From Ceratorhiza oryzae-sativae (Eukaryota > Basidiomycota > Agaricomycetes > Cantharellales > Ceratobasidiaceae), in contig JARWMV010000019.1 of assembly GCA_030998015.1 (NCBI GenBank), forward strand, positions 183,866-247,865: a stretch of 64,000 bases of DNA. The letters are read 5' to 3'. Position 1 is the first letter of the stretch. Each line of letters begins with the position of its first letter. The position numbers and the translations under genes were made by a program. The notes under the pieces were generated by a model. The model was not told where the DNA came from and made no database searches. It saw only the letters and a list, made by a program, of their open reading frames with translations. Shown here piece after piece: positions 21,539 to 32,335 of the stretch.

Positions 21539-22326
21539 TTAAAAATCCGAGTCAGAAGAAGAGCTAGAAGAATCAGATTCTTCCTCTTGGTCTTCAGATG
21601 GCTCAGTTTCAGATGATTCAGGATCAGAATCATTGCAGGCAGCTTCATATTCAGCATAAGCAGTTTGTTCAGCTTCAATAGTTTCAGCAAAATAAACTTG
21701 GACATTGTTAGCATTAGATTTATTATGCTTGCACTCCTTGTCATAGTGCATAAGACTTCCACAATGAATACAGCCTCTCATTCCTCTAGCTTTAGGAGTC
21801 CCTTTCTTATGTTTGGAAACATTAGAATTGTCTGGAGGGAAGGGCCTCTTATAGCCTTTGAATTTATCAGGCTGCTTTGACTTGAACTTAGAGTTAGAAG
21901 AATTTACTGCATGAGCACTAGCTTTGTGACCATGCTTTTTCTGATGCTTTTCAGCCTTCAAAGCTTTGATCACTTCCTTGACTGTGTCATAGGTAGCTTG
22001 GTTGTTCATATGGCAGGCCAATCTTGCAATAAATCTTCTTGTTCCTTAATTCTAGTCACATAGGTGGACCAGTCTGCAATATCCTCATGGTTGACTATAG
22101 TTCTCCATTGTGTAGGAGCTGACCTAGCCACTTCAGCAATGATAGTGAGGTCATCCCAATCTTCAACCATGTCAAGCAGTTTCTTTTTGCGAAGTGCATA
22201 CTGAACTGGTGTTTCTTTATTGTTGCCTGAATCCTTGAACCTGGCTGCCAAAGCTTTGTTCCTAGCCTTGGTAATCCAAGTAGGAGTCCAAAAGAAACTA
22301 ATTAAGCAGCTCTCATCTGATTCCAA
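21539..22326 (-). CDS. Gag C-terminal part with zinc knuckle, in two frames
   Basis: Two overlapping open frames (22326-22006 and 22021-21539) continue the capsid. The first holds the rest of the helical Gag domain ([34 protein letters not shown]). The second carries a basic stretch and the nucleocapsid zinc knuckle [14 protein letters not shown] (C-x2-C-x4-H-x4-C), then an acidic Glu/Asp/Ser tail. The frames overlap by 15-25 bases with no stop pressure, which suggests single-base indels or assembly slips rather than functional frameshifting. Confidence 0.7.
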
Positions 22327-23216
22327 TCTGTAGACATTCTAAGCCTTTGTTCCTCATTGAACTGATACCACCATTGTTTAGCATCTCCAGTAAACCTGAA
22401 TGGGATAGTCAGGGTGAGTCTGTTGTTCTCATTTAAACCCATGGCTATATAACGACTGATTTGGTCTATCCATTCATATAGTTCATCTGGATCACCATCA
22501 TACTCTGGTATCACTTCAGGCTTCAATTTCATGTCTAGATGAGGTCGATTATTTTGGTTGTTATTGTTACCATTTCCTCCAGCTCCTCTAGGGCCTTCTG
22601 GGCCTGGTGGACCTGGTGGACCTGGTGGACCATCTCTTCCATCCCTGCCATCCCTTCCAGGGGGACCTTGGTCTCCTGGACGTCCTGCAGGGCCTTGAAT
22701 CCAAGGATAAGGACCATTAGGAGGATTTCCAGGGGGCCCTGGAGGTCCTGGTGGTCCTGGTGGTCCTGGTGGTCCTTGTGGCCTAGGTGTATTGGGTGGA
22801 ATAGGTGGAATGGGAGGAACATGAGGAATATGTCCTCCTCCTTGCTGAGGGTAACTTTGACCTACTGGAGGGTTAGGTGGCCCCTGTCCTCCTCCTGGAG
22901 GATTGGGTGGACCTGTACTTCCTCCTGAGAAATTCCTGCCACTAGAGGCAGGAGGTCCAGTGGGAGGAGGTCCTGGTGGCCTCCTAGGTGGAGTAGAAGC
23001 CAGACCAGAGAATCCTGGTCCTAGATTTATCACAAAGGGTTGATAAGGATCAAACCTCTGAGTTCTAAATGTTTCAGCTTCAGTAGGTCTAGAGACTTGT
23101 GGCATATGTATGCTAGCATCAGCAGGTAATTGTGACTGAGGTACTAATGGCTGGAAACCTAATAAGGTATTCCCTTCAGGACTATAAACTGGCATCTTTG
23201 AAGGATCTCCAGTCAT
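22302..23216 (-). CDS. Gag with collagen-like Gly-Pro-Pro repeats
   Basis: A 304-codon open frame. Residues about 60-210 are a Gly/Pro-rich, collagen-like domain with runs such as [16 protein letters not shown] and [19 protein letters not shown]. It is followed by a conserved retrotransposon Gag capsid segment ([19 protein letters not shown] ... [11 protein letters not shown]), close to the usual Ty3 Gag motif where a Trp pair follows the helix. It ends where a one-base slip moves the coding into 22326-22006. Such Gly-X-Y repeats could drive multimerisation, but that is speculation. The opposite strand reads as Trp-rich nonsense and was dismissed. Confidence 0.75.
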   Translation of the reverse strand: MTGDPSKMPVYSPEGNTLLGFQPLVPQSQLPADASIHMPQVSRPTEAETFRTQRFDPYQPFVINLGPGFSGLASTPPRRPPGPPPTGPPASSGRNFSGGSTGPPNPPGGGQGPPNPPVGQSYPQQGGGHIPHVPPIPPIPPNTPRPQGPPGPPGPPGPPGPPGNPPNGPYPWIQGPAGRPGDQGPPGRDGRDGRDGPPGPPGPPGPEGPRGAGGNGNNNNQNNRPHLDMKLKPEVIPEYDGDPDELYEWIDQISRYIAMGLNENNRLTLTIPFRFTGDAKQWWYQFNEEQRLRMSTDWNQMRAA

Positions 23217-23942
23217 AGTTACAGAAGGTCCAGTAGGCTCTCTAAAACCTTCAGCCCTATGATCTTCTGTAGGCCTAGCTTCAGCATCTGAAGTTCTATT
23301 AGAACTCCTATGCCTAGGTCTCCTAGCTTCTTCCTCAGAAGAGTCTTCTTCACTAGTAGTAACAATAAGGGGAACAGCCCTTGAGGAACAGTCCCAGAGT
23401 CATCCCTTACTGGCCTAGAAGGGGTTATTGGCTCCCTAGGTGGGTAAGGAGATGCTGGTCTTCCAGTATACTGTTCATGAGGTGGAAACTCTTCCTCAAT
23501 AGTGACTGCATGACCTTTGCTAAGTCGACCCCTGAAAGGTTCCTTTCTAATAGCATTGTCAAAGGATTGACGTGTCTAGCAGGTTTATTTACCAAGGGAG
23601 AGTCCTGGTCCTGATCAGTATCATCCTCATTTACTTCTCCAATAGTGGGTAAAGCTGAAGTACCAGCTTCAGTCACTTGAGCAGGAGGTAATAGAGGTTC
23701 TAGCACTCTTCCTGATTGCCTAGGACCTACTCCTATGCGTCTAGGATAGTCTTTCTCTACAGGAGTAAATGAAGTTCCTAGATAACTCTCCAAGTAAGTA
23801 GAAGGACCTCTAACTCCCAGAATGCGAGTAGCTTCTATTTGAGAAACTGATTCTGGAGTAAATAGAGCTTGTAGTCTCTTCTCACTTGGAGTCCTTATAG
23901 GAGTAATTGCACCTAAAGCTTCTGGTCTAGCTGGAGAACTAG

Positions 23943-25019
23943 TTACAGGGCCAAGGAAGCTCCTTCCTGAGCCATAGCTGAAGTAGATGCAAATCCAGAA
24001 GGTTGAATTGCAGTCATGGTAGTATCCTCAGCAGAATCATCTGCTATCCTTGTGATATCTTCCACTTCCTGCTCTTCTATTTGAACTAGCTCCTCTCCAC
24101 CACTCACTGGCTCATCTGGATCCTCCTGAACTTCTAGAGGTTTGAATTCTAGACGACCAGTAGGAGATCTAATTGAGTCAATAGTGTGCTTAGGATGAGG
24201 GGCTGGAGCATATTCTGGAGTCTTGGATCTGCTTTCAGAATTTTCCCACATTATTTCATTGAGCTCCCTTTGCTTCCCTTTGCCAAGGTCTTGCATAGCT
24301 TGGTGTTCAATAAAGAGGTAAGCCAAAAAGCGCTCAACTTCATCCCTGAATAATACACAAGCAACTTCATGCTGTTTCTTACTGAAAGCAAAATGCTTCC
24401 TAGTTTCAGGGAATGCAGGAACATCTGGGTGAGGTATAGGATGCCTGCTCCTAACAGGGAGTAGTTGGGACTTGAAAGCAGAGAGCTTAGTCCTAAAACT
24501 CCTATGCCTGTTCAAGTCAATGAACATGACAGGTTCTCCAGAAGCAGACCAAGACCATTCTGGCCTAAATGTACATAAATAATCCAATTCTTGTAAGAGA
24601 TCCTTGAAGAATTCTCTACACCCAATAGATGGATATTTAATGTGCATTACATGGGGATGAGGACGTTCATATATCTTCCTACCTACTGCTCTAACTAACC
24701 TTCTCCTATCTGCTATCTCTGGATGCATCCTTGTTAGGTTTGTCATCCTAGTAGCAGCAGGTTGGTAAGTCAGATGCCTTTGCTCTCTAGGAGTAAGAGC
24801 AATATATGAACTAGATTCATTAGGAGGGATGGGCAAATATTGTTCATAATCTACAGTATCTTGGTGATGATAACTATAGTCTGACTGTACATGCCTACCT
24901 CCTGCATCACTCCCTACCATGGAATCTGATGCATAAGGCTCTTCAGGTGGTAAGGGGTGGTGTGTACTGTCCCAAAAACTTCCAGGGACATGCACAGACA
25001 TATTTGAAGTACTGGCCAT
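23943..25019 (-). CDS. Gag N-terminal region of the Ty3 element
   Basis: First long open frame after the 5' LTR and primer-binding site. The likely start is the Met at 25019 (MASTSNMSVHVPGSFWDS), giving about 358 codons before the frame is lost. The mid-part is basic with many Arg/His (PEIADRRRLVRAVGRKIYER) and the C-terminal part acidic. It has no family motif that I recognise; the position suggests a matrix-like Gag segment or a separate leader protein. The reading continues in other frames through 23793-23425 (Pro-rich, acidic) toward the collagen-like segment, so several one-base slips probably separate pieces of one original Gag. Confidence 0.55.
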   Translation of the reverse strand: MASTSNMSVHVPGSFWDSTHHPLPPEEPYASDSMVGSDAGGRHVQSDYSYHHQDTVDYEQYLPIPPNESSSYIALTPREQRHLTYQPAATRMTNLTRMHPEIADRRRLVRAVGRKIYERPHPHVMHIKYPSIGCREFFKDLLQELDYLCTFRPEWSWSASGEPVMFIDLNRHRSFRTKLSAFKSQLLPVRSRHPIPHPDVPAFPETRKHFAFSKKQHEVACVLFRDEVERFLAYLFIEHQAMQDLGKGKQRELNEIMWENSESRSKTPEYAPAPHPKHTIDSIRSPTGRLEFKPLEVQEDPDEPVSGGEELVQIEEQEVEDITRIADDSAEDTTMTAIQPSGFASTSAMAQEGASLAL

Positions 25020-25521
25020 AACAGTTCTTCTCCAATTCAAGATGAATTTGTACTTAGGAATAATTTTCAAAATATGTTTCAGTTACAAATTGATAAATGG
25101 CTTGATAAACTGTATCCCAGTAGCTGGTATGGGGTGACCAGAAAGACCTAATAAATGTGTGTTGAACTTTTATTGGTTGTAGTTGATCAGGAAGATGTTG
25201 AATATAGACTTCAAATTCAAGTCCAGCACTTAGAGCACTTGATACTGAATTTATTGGAATATATGGCCTATAATTCCTAAAGGTAAATGTCAGAGTAATA
25301 TGTGGGGGTGGACCACCAGTACTACTATAACCTAAAACAGTAATTGTAGGGTTTGGGGCTTGAATCCAGACAGGATCTATCTCAAGAGCCCAAGATATGT
25401 TGTTGTATTCTGTGGTAAGAAAGTATTTCTATACACAGAGTGGTCAAAATTGAGAAATTCCGTTTTGGGCAATAGATTGACCAAAAATGGCAATGTTAGT
25501 TGATAGTTACTTGATGTAAGG

Positions 25522-25540
25522 ACCTGGGTCGCTTCACCAA
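25522..25540 (-). promoter_or_regulatory. Primer-binding site of the Ty3 element
   Basis: Read on the minus strand directly after the 5' LTR: TTGGTGAAGCGACCC. It starts with TGG, the complement of a tRNA CCA end, and would pair with a tRNA ending GGGTCGCTTCACCA. I cannot name the tRNA. Confidence 0.65.
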
Positions 25541-26845
25541 TGTTACGGGTCAGGGTACACTTGAATATCTAGAGCTTAAGCAAATGTAGATATGTTAGTA
25601 TACACTAATCGTACTCAATACTTCTTAGACTAGAGTAAGAAGGCTCAAAGTAGTTGCAATGCATCAAGTAACACTCAAGGTAGTCTTAATCTTTCACAGT
25701 GTAAACTGACTAATTTATAGGTATAAAGAGCAAGACTACTATGGTCAGGTTCCCTTAGATATCTTAAATGTAGTTCAGCCCTAGTCGCTTGGACTAACTG
25801 ATACTAATCTTAATACTAGGCTTAAGCGATAGCTTATAGGATAGATGGTGGGCTGCCTAATGCGTGTACTTCCTCAGCTACAGGTACTTAGATTTCCTCT
25901 AATAGCTGGTACTTAATGTCACGCTCAATCAGGCAATATTGTATCCTTATATATCTCTGTATATAAGATACAATGACTCAGACAGTATATAACTAATATG
26001 GTACTTTATTCCTCAGTACTAGTTATATAAGAAATCACACACAGACAAGAGAAATAGAAAGAGAAAAGAAACCAATAACCGGTCTGGGTTGAGTAGTGAG
26101 GGAGGTGGTCTGGAAGGGCCTCAGAGGAGGTCCTTTTATACCCTGAGGAGGGCATTCCAGAGCCAAATAGATTCATGCATGCCAGTGCGATCATCAAAAG
26201 AGGGTACTGCTATACTTGGGGTACACCCTAGCCCAGTATAGGATAAAAGAGTAAAGACAGGGTGTGGATCGAAGGCATTGATGCATCTGAGACCTGCTAT
26301 TGGCTTGTAGATCATATTATCATAGTATATACATGTAATGAATGGAGGCTACATCTCAGTGAGTCATAAAGTGAGTCAGAGAAGCTTCTGGATCAATTTG
26401 GGAAGCTCTCCTGACTCACTGGAGTCATTAGATCTTGATTGATGGTCCAGTAAGATTCTAATGATCTTCGGGCCATTCCGGCGCGAGGATCCGGTGGATC
26501 GCGACGATCTTCGGGCAGCAGATACCGCCGAAGATTAGCTATCGATAGAGCACAAGATCGCTTTGATAGCGTAAGCGGTTGCCGAGATATGAGCGATGCG
26601 ATGTTGTAATCAATATCTCCTGATAAGAGGAAATATTGCAACCTCTGTATCTCTCTGAGATCTTATCGTAAAAACTTAATAAAATATGCGTTGGAGAGCG
26701 GGAAATTTGTACTATTTAACACAACAGAAAATATTACAATTCAGAGTGCATACAAATTCAAGTATTTCACAATTTAATTACAGAGGCATTGCTTGAGGTT
26801 GGCAGAGCAGACTAAAATAATAGAAAATGTTAGTGATCCATAACA
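25541..26845 (-). repeat. 5' LTR of the Ty3 element
   Basis: Begins TGTTACGGGTCAGGGTACAC and ends CCATAACA on the plus strand. It is the 5' LTR because the genes run on the minus strand away from it. It retains CpG-rich patches (around 26470-26600) lost in the older copies. Short open frames inside it, such as 26393-26641, recur in the other LTR but show no sign of being genes. Confidence 0.9.
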
Positions 26846-29800
26846 TAGGCAAGTAATGCATTGAGTAATGCCAGGGACGGTGTGATCAGAGGGCTGAGGT
26901 GTTGTGGAAGGACCTGGAGTAGGACGATGTGAATGTTCATTGTTCGCACTAGATGGAGAAACATCTGTGACGGTCTGAGTGGGTTGTGAGGGTGTAGGAA
27001 GCTCCCCCTGAGATAGATTGGGCAGGTCTTGGTGCTGAGTGGATATATGCTCGTGTTGCTGAGTGTTTGAGCCATTTCCCGTCTCCCCCTCACTTGGTGC
27101 AAAGACCTGGACCCATTTCTCATCAGATAGGGTCTCTGATTGTTCAGATGTCAATATAGGGGCTGGGGTATCGAAAGAAGTTGGATTGGGGAGGTGGCAG
27201 GGAAAATAAACATTGTGTGATTGACGGATAGTGCGATCAGGCCATGCAAGGTATTGCCAGACTCCTCCAGAGTTTCAGTCTAGACCAGTAAAAATAGTGC
27301 GCCAAGTCTTGGCCTCTATTTTCAAGTGTCCTTTAGTTTGGATGAGGACATGGCAGGTAGTGCTGAAAAGTTGAAAATACGACATATCAATAGGTTTATT
27401 GAACATTTCGATCTGTGGGACATGCCATTTGCCTCAGATTTTGTGGGGTAAATTATTAGCAATAAGATTTGCATAGGTGATGGCTTCCTGCCATAAGAAT
27501 AGTTTCCCCCTAGTGTTAGAGTGTCTGTGAATCATTGCACAAGATCATTCAGCTAAGGTGCGATGTGTACGTTCAGCAGCGCCATTTTGTTGCAACAAGT
27601 AAGGCACAGTGGTAGTGATTTCTCGCCCTTTTTGAGTGCAGATGTAATTGGCTAGGGTGATGTAATGATTGACAGTTTCACCTTTTGTTCGCATGAAGTG
27701 CACGAAGGTGAAACAAGTGGCAGCGTCAACAAAGACAATATAGTACAGGTTCCCTTGGAGCGATGAAACAGCAGCTGGGCCCCAGACATCAGAGTAGAAT
27801 AAATTGGCAATTTTGCAAGGGGATTCGATAGAGACGTTGCTGAAGGGTCGAACGTGAGCCTTCCCTTGTATGCAGCTGATGCAATCAAAGTTGGGGTTTA
27901 GAGATACAGTATTAGTTGTAGATATTTCGAGGCCACATGCTAGTTTCATGTTTTTGAGACAAAGGATGTTTCAGGGGTCTGTATGCACAAGAATGATATG
28001 CCAGTCATGCAATGTATGTGACAGATAAGTGTGCTGCCCAGGATCGGTAGTAGCCATAAGGTACCACAAATTTCCAGTGCGTCGTTTGCCTATTTTTCGG
28101 GCTTGAGTGAATATGCATTGATCATTTGTGTTGACTTCGTCAAAGAAAGCAATGTAGTCTCTGGTCACGTGAGCAGTATGCCAAGGATATTCGTTGGTCC
28201 AAGCGGATAGAGACAATAGGTTGACCGGAGATTCTTCAACAAGTGCAACGTTGGTGAAAAAGACACGGCCATCAGGGCGACCATAGACGGGTTTATTGTT
28301 AATGACGCAAGGGACTCAAGCATAGGTGTACAGAGTGATTTCACCAAAACCAGATATAGTGGCAGTGCCACCAACGCCTTGGATTGTCACGGACATAGGA
28401 ATAAAATTTGCTAGATGCTCGCGGCGATTTGTTATGTGACACGAAGCAGCAGAGTCGATAATCCAGGTGTCGTCTAGACCAATGCCGAACTGAGTGAGAG
28501 TTTGTAGCGTAAAAGAAAAGTGCATAAAGTTTTTGGCAAAATAGTGCTGGACGCATTTAGCCGATTCCTCAAAAGATGGCGAAGGAGGATTTGGTAGCAA
28601 GATCAGTTCCTGCGACAGCGAGGGAGCATAAGCACTAGTATGACGAGTGGAACTAGAAGGCTGTGTTGGATTATTCCAAGAAAACCGAAGGGAGAAACCG
28701 AAATGTGTTGATGAGGCAAAGTTCGCATGTTTGCCATTGTTCTGATTATTGTGATTCTGGCCGTTGTTTGCATTGTGATTATTTTCGCTATTATTGGTTC
28801 TGTCTCCTGTGTTCCTATGGCCTTTTTCGTGTCCACGGTTTGTGCCTCTGCAGTTGTTATTATTTCGGCCCCCCTTGTATGCGCCGCCACCAGCCTTTCA
28901 GCATTCAGGACTCTTGTGACCAGGTATGCCGCAGTTGTGACAAATAATTTCAATTATAGCAGATGCATTTCGGGGTTGATTGATACGGCGATTTCCGGGA
29001 ATTTGGCGGTTGCGAACGAAGAACGACTTTTCGCTGTTCTGGGATTTGTGGCGATGATATTCAGCAAGTAGCCACGATTGGATGTCAAGCGATAGTTGTG
29101 AGCCATCGGCATCAGCCGGTTCGGGCCGTTGAGGGATCACGGAGATCAAGAGTTGCCAAGATTCAGGCAGAGAGACACAAAGTTGTCGAATAAAATCGAT
29201 CTCCTTCAGTGCAGCCGAAGATTCAACGAGAGACGCTATATTAAGGTCGTTGAAGATTTTTCGCAAGTCCTTGATGTGAGACTTGAGATCATTGCCTTCA
29301 GTCATACGAAGAGAGGTAAACTTGTTTCACAGCATAGTCATAGCAGCAATGCCTAGCGATTGGTATTGACTTTTGAGTAGTTGCCAGGCTTGAGCAACAT
29401 GAGTGGCTCGGGCGACGTGAATCATTGGTCCGTTATCGACACGACAACGTAGAGCACCCAAAGCAGCCTTGTTCTTCTTGTCCCAGTTGTTTTGATCAGT
29501 GCCAGTAGTTGTAGGGCGTGATGTAGAGCCATCAACAATGTCCCAGACGCCTACGTCTTGGTACATGTCCTCCATTTGAATATGCCAGACTTGATAATCT
29601 TCTTGGCCTTGGAGTTTAGCGATAGAATAATTCTTGTCCGCAATGATAAGGAAAGACGCGGAGGACAGCGGATTGGTAGGGTTTGACAACGAAGAGGTGG
29701 CCATAGTAAATTGAGCAGCAGAAGTAGTAGGAGATTCAGTGGGCGACGGAAGGCCTAGCTGCGCGAAAGATAGAAGATATAGGCAGTCGTCAGGTGGAAA

Positions 29801-30177
29801 TTGCCTGAGTTGGGACTGTGTATGCGCGTCGATAAGTTGCTCGTAGAGATTGAGTTGGTTAAATGCGAACTGATATTTGGTAGAGCCGAGTTGAAGAGTA
29901 TAAAGTTGGTCGTGTAAATCAAGTTCGACAGTGTCAAGGGTCGATGCGCTTGACGGTGATGGATGTAAAGATATGTCCGCAGGAGCTGGATTTAAAGTAA
30001 AATTGGCAAATTCGTCGGTAACGCCAGTAGCGTTGAGAAGGTCTTCAATGCGGCGAGCAGATGAAGTAGGCGACGAACGCGGAGACGAGCGAGGCGATTG
30101 CACAGGTGTAGATAGCTGGGGATTCAACAGTTTGGCAGCGACGGTGAGCTCAACAAAGCTCAGGGCTCATAACCTAT
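26846..30177 (-). pseudogene. Ty1/copia element, Gag to integrase, truncated and mutated
   Basis: Minus-strand frames give Gag (30127-29327: SIAKLQGQEDYQVWHIQMED, AALGALRCRVD), more Gag with a zinc knuckle CHNCGIPGHKSPEC (about 28900), a protease (TWIIDSAASCHIT, where DSA replaces the usual DSG), the Gag-pre-integrase segment and an integrase (CISCIQGKAHVRPF, FYSDVWGPAAV, VDAATCFTF, QQNGAAERTHRTL). Most in-frame stops are TGA where the family would have Arg (CGA), for example after AAMTML and after THRTLAE, pointing to C-to-T mutation. About 30 residues that should hold the second catalytic Asp are missing between YICTQKGRE and TTVPYLLQQ. Reverse transcriptase and RNase H are absent: the sequence ends at 26846 against the Ty3 LTR, in the linker after integrase. 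Confidence 0.8.
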
Positions 30178-30540
30178 TGAAACGTCTCGTGTATGTATAG
30201 TATGCTTCGGTAACTTAGCGTAGTGTATGCGAAGCAGAAGAGCTCAACGAAGTGTATAATACGCAAGTGAGAGGTGAAAGTTGCTGAGTAGAGAGGCGAC
30301 GCATACATTCAGTTATATAGTGAGAATCGGAGAATATAACGTGTGAATAACGGGTGTATCTATCTAATGTATCTACGAATGGAGTTAACATACGAAACTC
30401 GGGGTACATGAGGAGAGTAAGGAACAACGTCGATATAACATCGAACAATATACGGGTCAGTTCAACAGTGTTCGATCGTTTGGTCGACGTGGCGCCGGCT
30501 GTCGACGGTTTCGGTATTGTAGTTCTGGTTCTGTTAGACA
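30178..30540 (-). repeat. Candidate 5' LTR of the copia element
   Basis: On the minus strand this begins TGTCTAACAG and ends GACGTTTCA, and it is followed by GGTTATGAGCCCTGAGC, which looks like a copia primer-binding site just before the Gag start at 30127. The partner LTR is not in the window, so the ends rest on TG...CA and position only. Confidence 0.4.
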
Positions 30541-31604
30541 TTTCTACAAGTTCTAGTAATTAAGCTAGATAGCAGAGAGTGTAAAAAAGTGCTGGAAAAC
30601 CAACAAGACGGCCCAGGTTTCGGCAGAGTCTAAGGTGTGGCTGTGCTTGGTGGTGGTTGTCCACAAGCTCTTTTCCTCGATTCTGTTTCATTGCTACAGT
30701 ATATACCGTTCTAATCATACTGCACTATGAGCGAACACCTGGTATATGAGTAAAATTATCCCTACCATACCCGCGCATATCCACATAACGACCATAAAAC
30801 GGACTAGCACAGTCCTGAATAGCGCGGTAATTGATCTTATTTTCCATGTGATGAAACACTCGCGCGAATCTGCGAAATGCATGCATATAATCGTGCATAT
30901 GCTCAGACTAGAGTCATAATTTGTTGATATTTTCCCGAGCATGCTGACCCATCCGCCAAGATCATCGTTTGAAGAACCGCCCCAAAAATGTTTGTCTATA
31001 TCGCGAAATTCGCCGTAAGAAGGTAAGAAGCTTCGATTAGACCCGCTTCGATTGCCACTCATCGGTCACTGAAATGTGTTGATCTAGCCGCCAAGCGCCA
31101 CATCTCCACAACGTTCAACGCGACACATGATGTCAGTCAGGGAGGAATCACTTCTTCCCCGCAACCACGATCTCACCGTTGAAAAGGCCATTGACGGCCC
31201 ACATCCCCGTGTCACGCCTAGCACATCGATCTAGCCTTCGAACCCGTTGTGAACACGCAGGATATGCCGGCCACCTCGCTAGAGCTACATCCGTGTTTTT
31301 CGCGTTTCGCTCTAGATGCCCCGAGGTTTACAACGGTACGTCGTATTCATTTTTAGGATTGTTTACAGATGCTAATTAACAACGGATTTCACTGACCCCG
31401 TTCAAATCAAGAAGCCATCTCTCGTCGTGAGATTTTGGTGGCGTCAGCGTAACGTCGTTGGCTTTCATTGACTGCGCGGCGTCGTGCTTGCGATCGTCGG
31501 GGACTTGGCGCGGAGGGTGCACAGGGAACAGTCACAAAAAACCTTTGATTCAGGTGAGTGACGTCACTCAGTTTAAATTGGTTGGACACTGACCACGACC
31601 TACG
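30541..31604. other. Mostly non-coding; one small membrane-type ORF
   Basis: The minus-strand frame 31062-30715 (115 codons) ends in a hydrophobic stretch (VVMWICAGMVGIILLIYQVF) that could be a tail anchor. There are no splice signals or homologies to support it, so I treat it as a possible but unproven gene. Nothing else was noted. Confidence 0.25.
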
Positions 31605-32335
31605 TATAAAAGCGGTGGTGGCGGTACTCCGATTCGACAACCCCGCTTCAACCTACATCCAATCATTGTCGTGAGTCAGTAACCGCTCTCTTAGTCTTGT
31701 TCTCAGCTAACATTCACACTCATTTGCATCTCGTAGATGCCGACTGCAACGAACCACCCCTTGACTTTCCCGACCGACTCTCCGTTCACTCCAAACGAGA
31801 CCCCAACCCCTCGAACGACATGCCAATTACCCCCGGCAGTGATGTCGTGATCATGGATGCGCCACCCCTCGCAGACAACCTGTCCAGTCCCTCGAGCGAG
31901 GTACCCCCGCTCGTGAGCGACTTGCCGAGCTTGTCTAGCGTCTCAAGTATTGGTCACATCATCGTGGACATTCCGTGCCCGGCGTGCCAAACCATGCTTA
32001 CTGCTCCGACGTCCCGAGGGCATTTACGCGGCGAGTGTGGCGGGTGGCTTCGGTGGGCCGACTTTCATAACGCTATCAATCGCGAATCAATCACTACGGG
32101 TGCCAACTCAATTACTTTCGAGCGGCTGGGATGGATAGTGAAGGTGTTTGCGACTACCATCCCCGATATCGCTATTCGGCTTGACCGCTTGCAGGACGCT
32201 CAGAACACTCGTACACACGTGAGAAGGTGGTACGCACTTGAGGACACTATGATGGGGGCGACCGAGCACACAAATGCCCGGATCCATTCAATAGCTGACG
32301 ACGTCGCCGCTCTCCACATCCGCGACCAGATTTGA
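31605..32335 (+). CDS. Hypothetical protein with TATA promoter
   Basis: A TATAAAAG at 31605-31612 precedes a likely 5' intron (GTGAGTCAG at about 31670 to TCGTAG at 31736). The open frame continues to the stop at 32333-32335. The first in-frame Met after the intron is at 31820 (MPITPGSDVVIMDAPP), giving 171 residues; the frame itself opens at 31697. The protein is Ser/Pro-rich at first, then has a Cys pair with a further Cys (CPACQTMLTAPTSRGHLRGEC) and a helical C-terminus (RLDRLQDAQNTRTHVRRW). The family is not recognised. The promoter and composition favour a real gene. Confidence 0.45.

Larger units (their letters stand above)
12380..26845 (-). mobile_element. 14.5 kb Ty3/gypsy chromovirus with extra 3' genes
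   Basis: Two direct LTRs of about 1.3 kb, each bounded by TGTTA...TAACA, flank a minus-strand internal region. Order along the minus strand: 5' LTR, primer-binding site, Gag, protease, reverse transcriptase, RNase H, integrase, chromodomain, three accessory spliced genes, polypurine tract, 3' LTR. The LTRs are nearly identical and many of the differences I saw are CpG to TpG/CpA, so insertion is fairly recent. The polyprotein frame is interrupted by several one-base slips rather than stop codons. Flanking pentamers (AAAGC at 12375-12379, TAGGC at 26846-26850) do not match, so there is no clean target duplication. At 14.5 kb it is large for the superfamily, partly because of 3.3 kb of extra 3' coding DNA. 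Confidence 0.9.

Noticed and set aside
22539..22928. Trp/Arg-rich plus-strand ORF
   Set aside because: It is the antisense of the Gly-Pro-Pro repeats; CCA codons read as TGG on the other strand.
25522..25540. A tRNA gene at the tRNA-like sequence
   Set aside because: Only the acceptor-end complement is present, as expected for a primer-binding site.
26393..26641. 82-codon ORF repeated in both LTRs (also 13231-13479)
   Set aside because: Conserved only because the LTRs are near copies; older LTR copies lack it and no motif or start context supports it.
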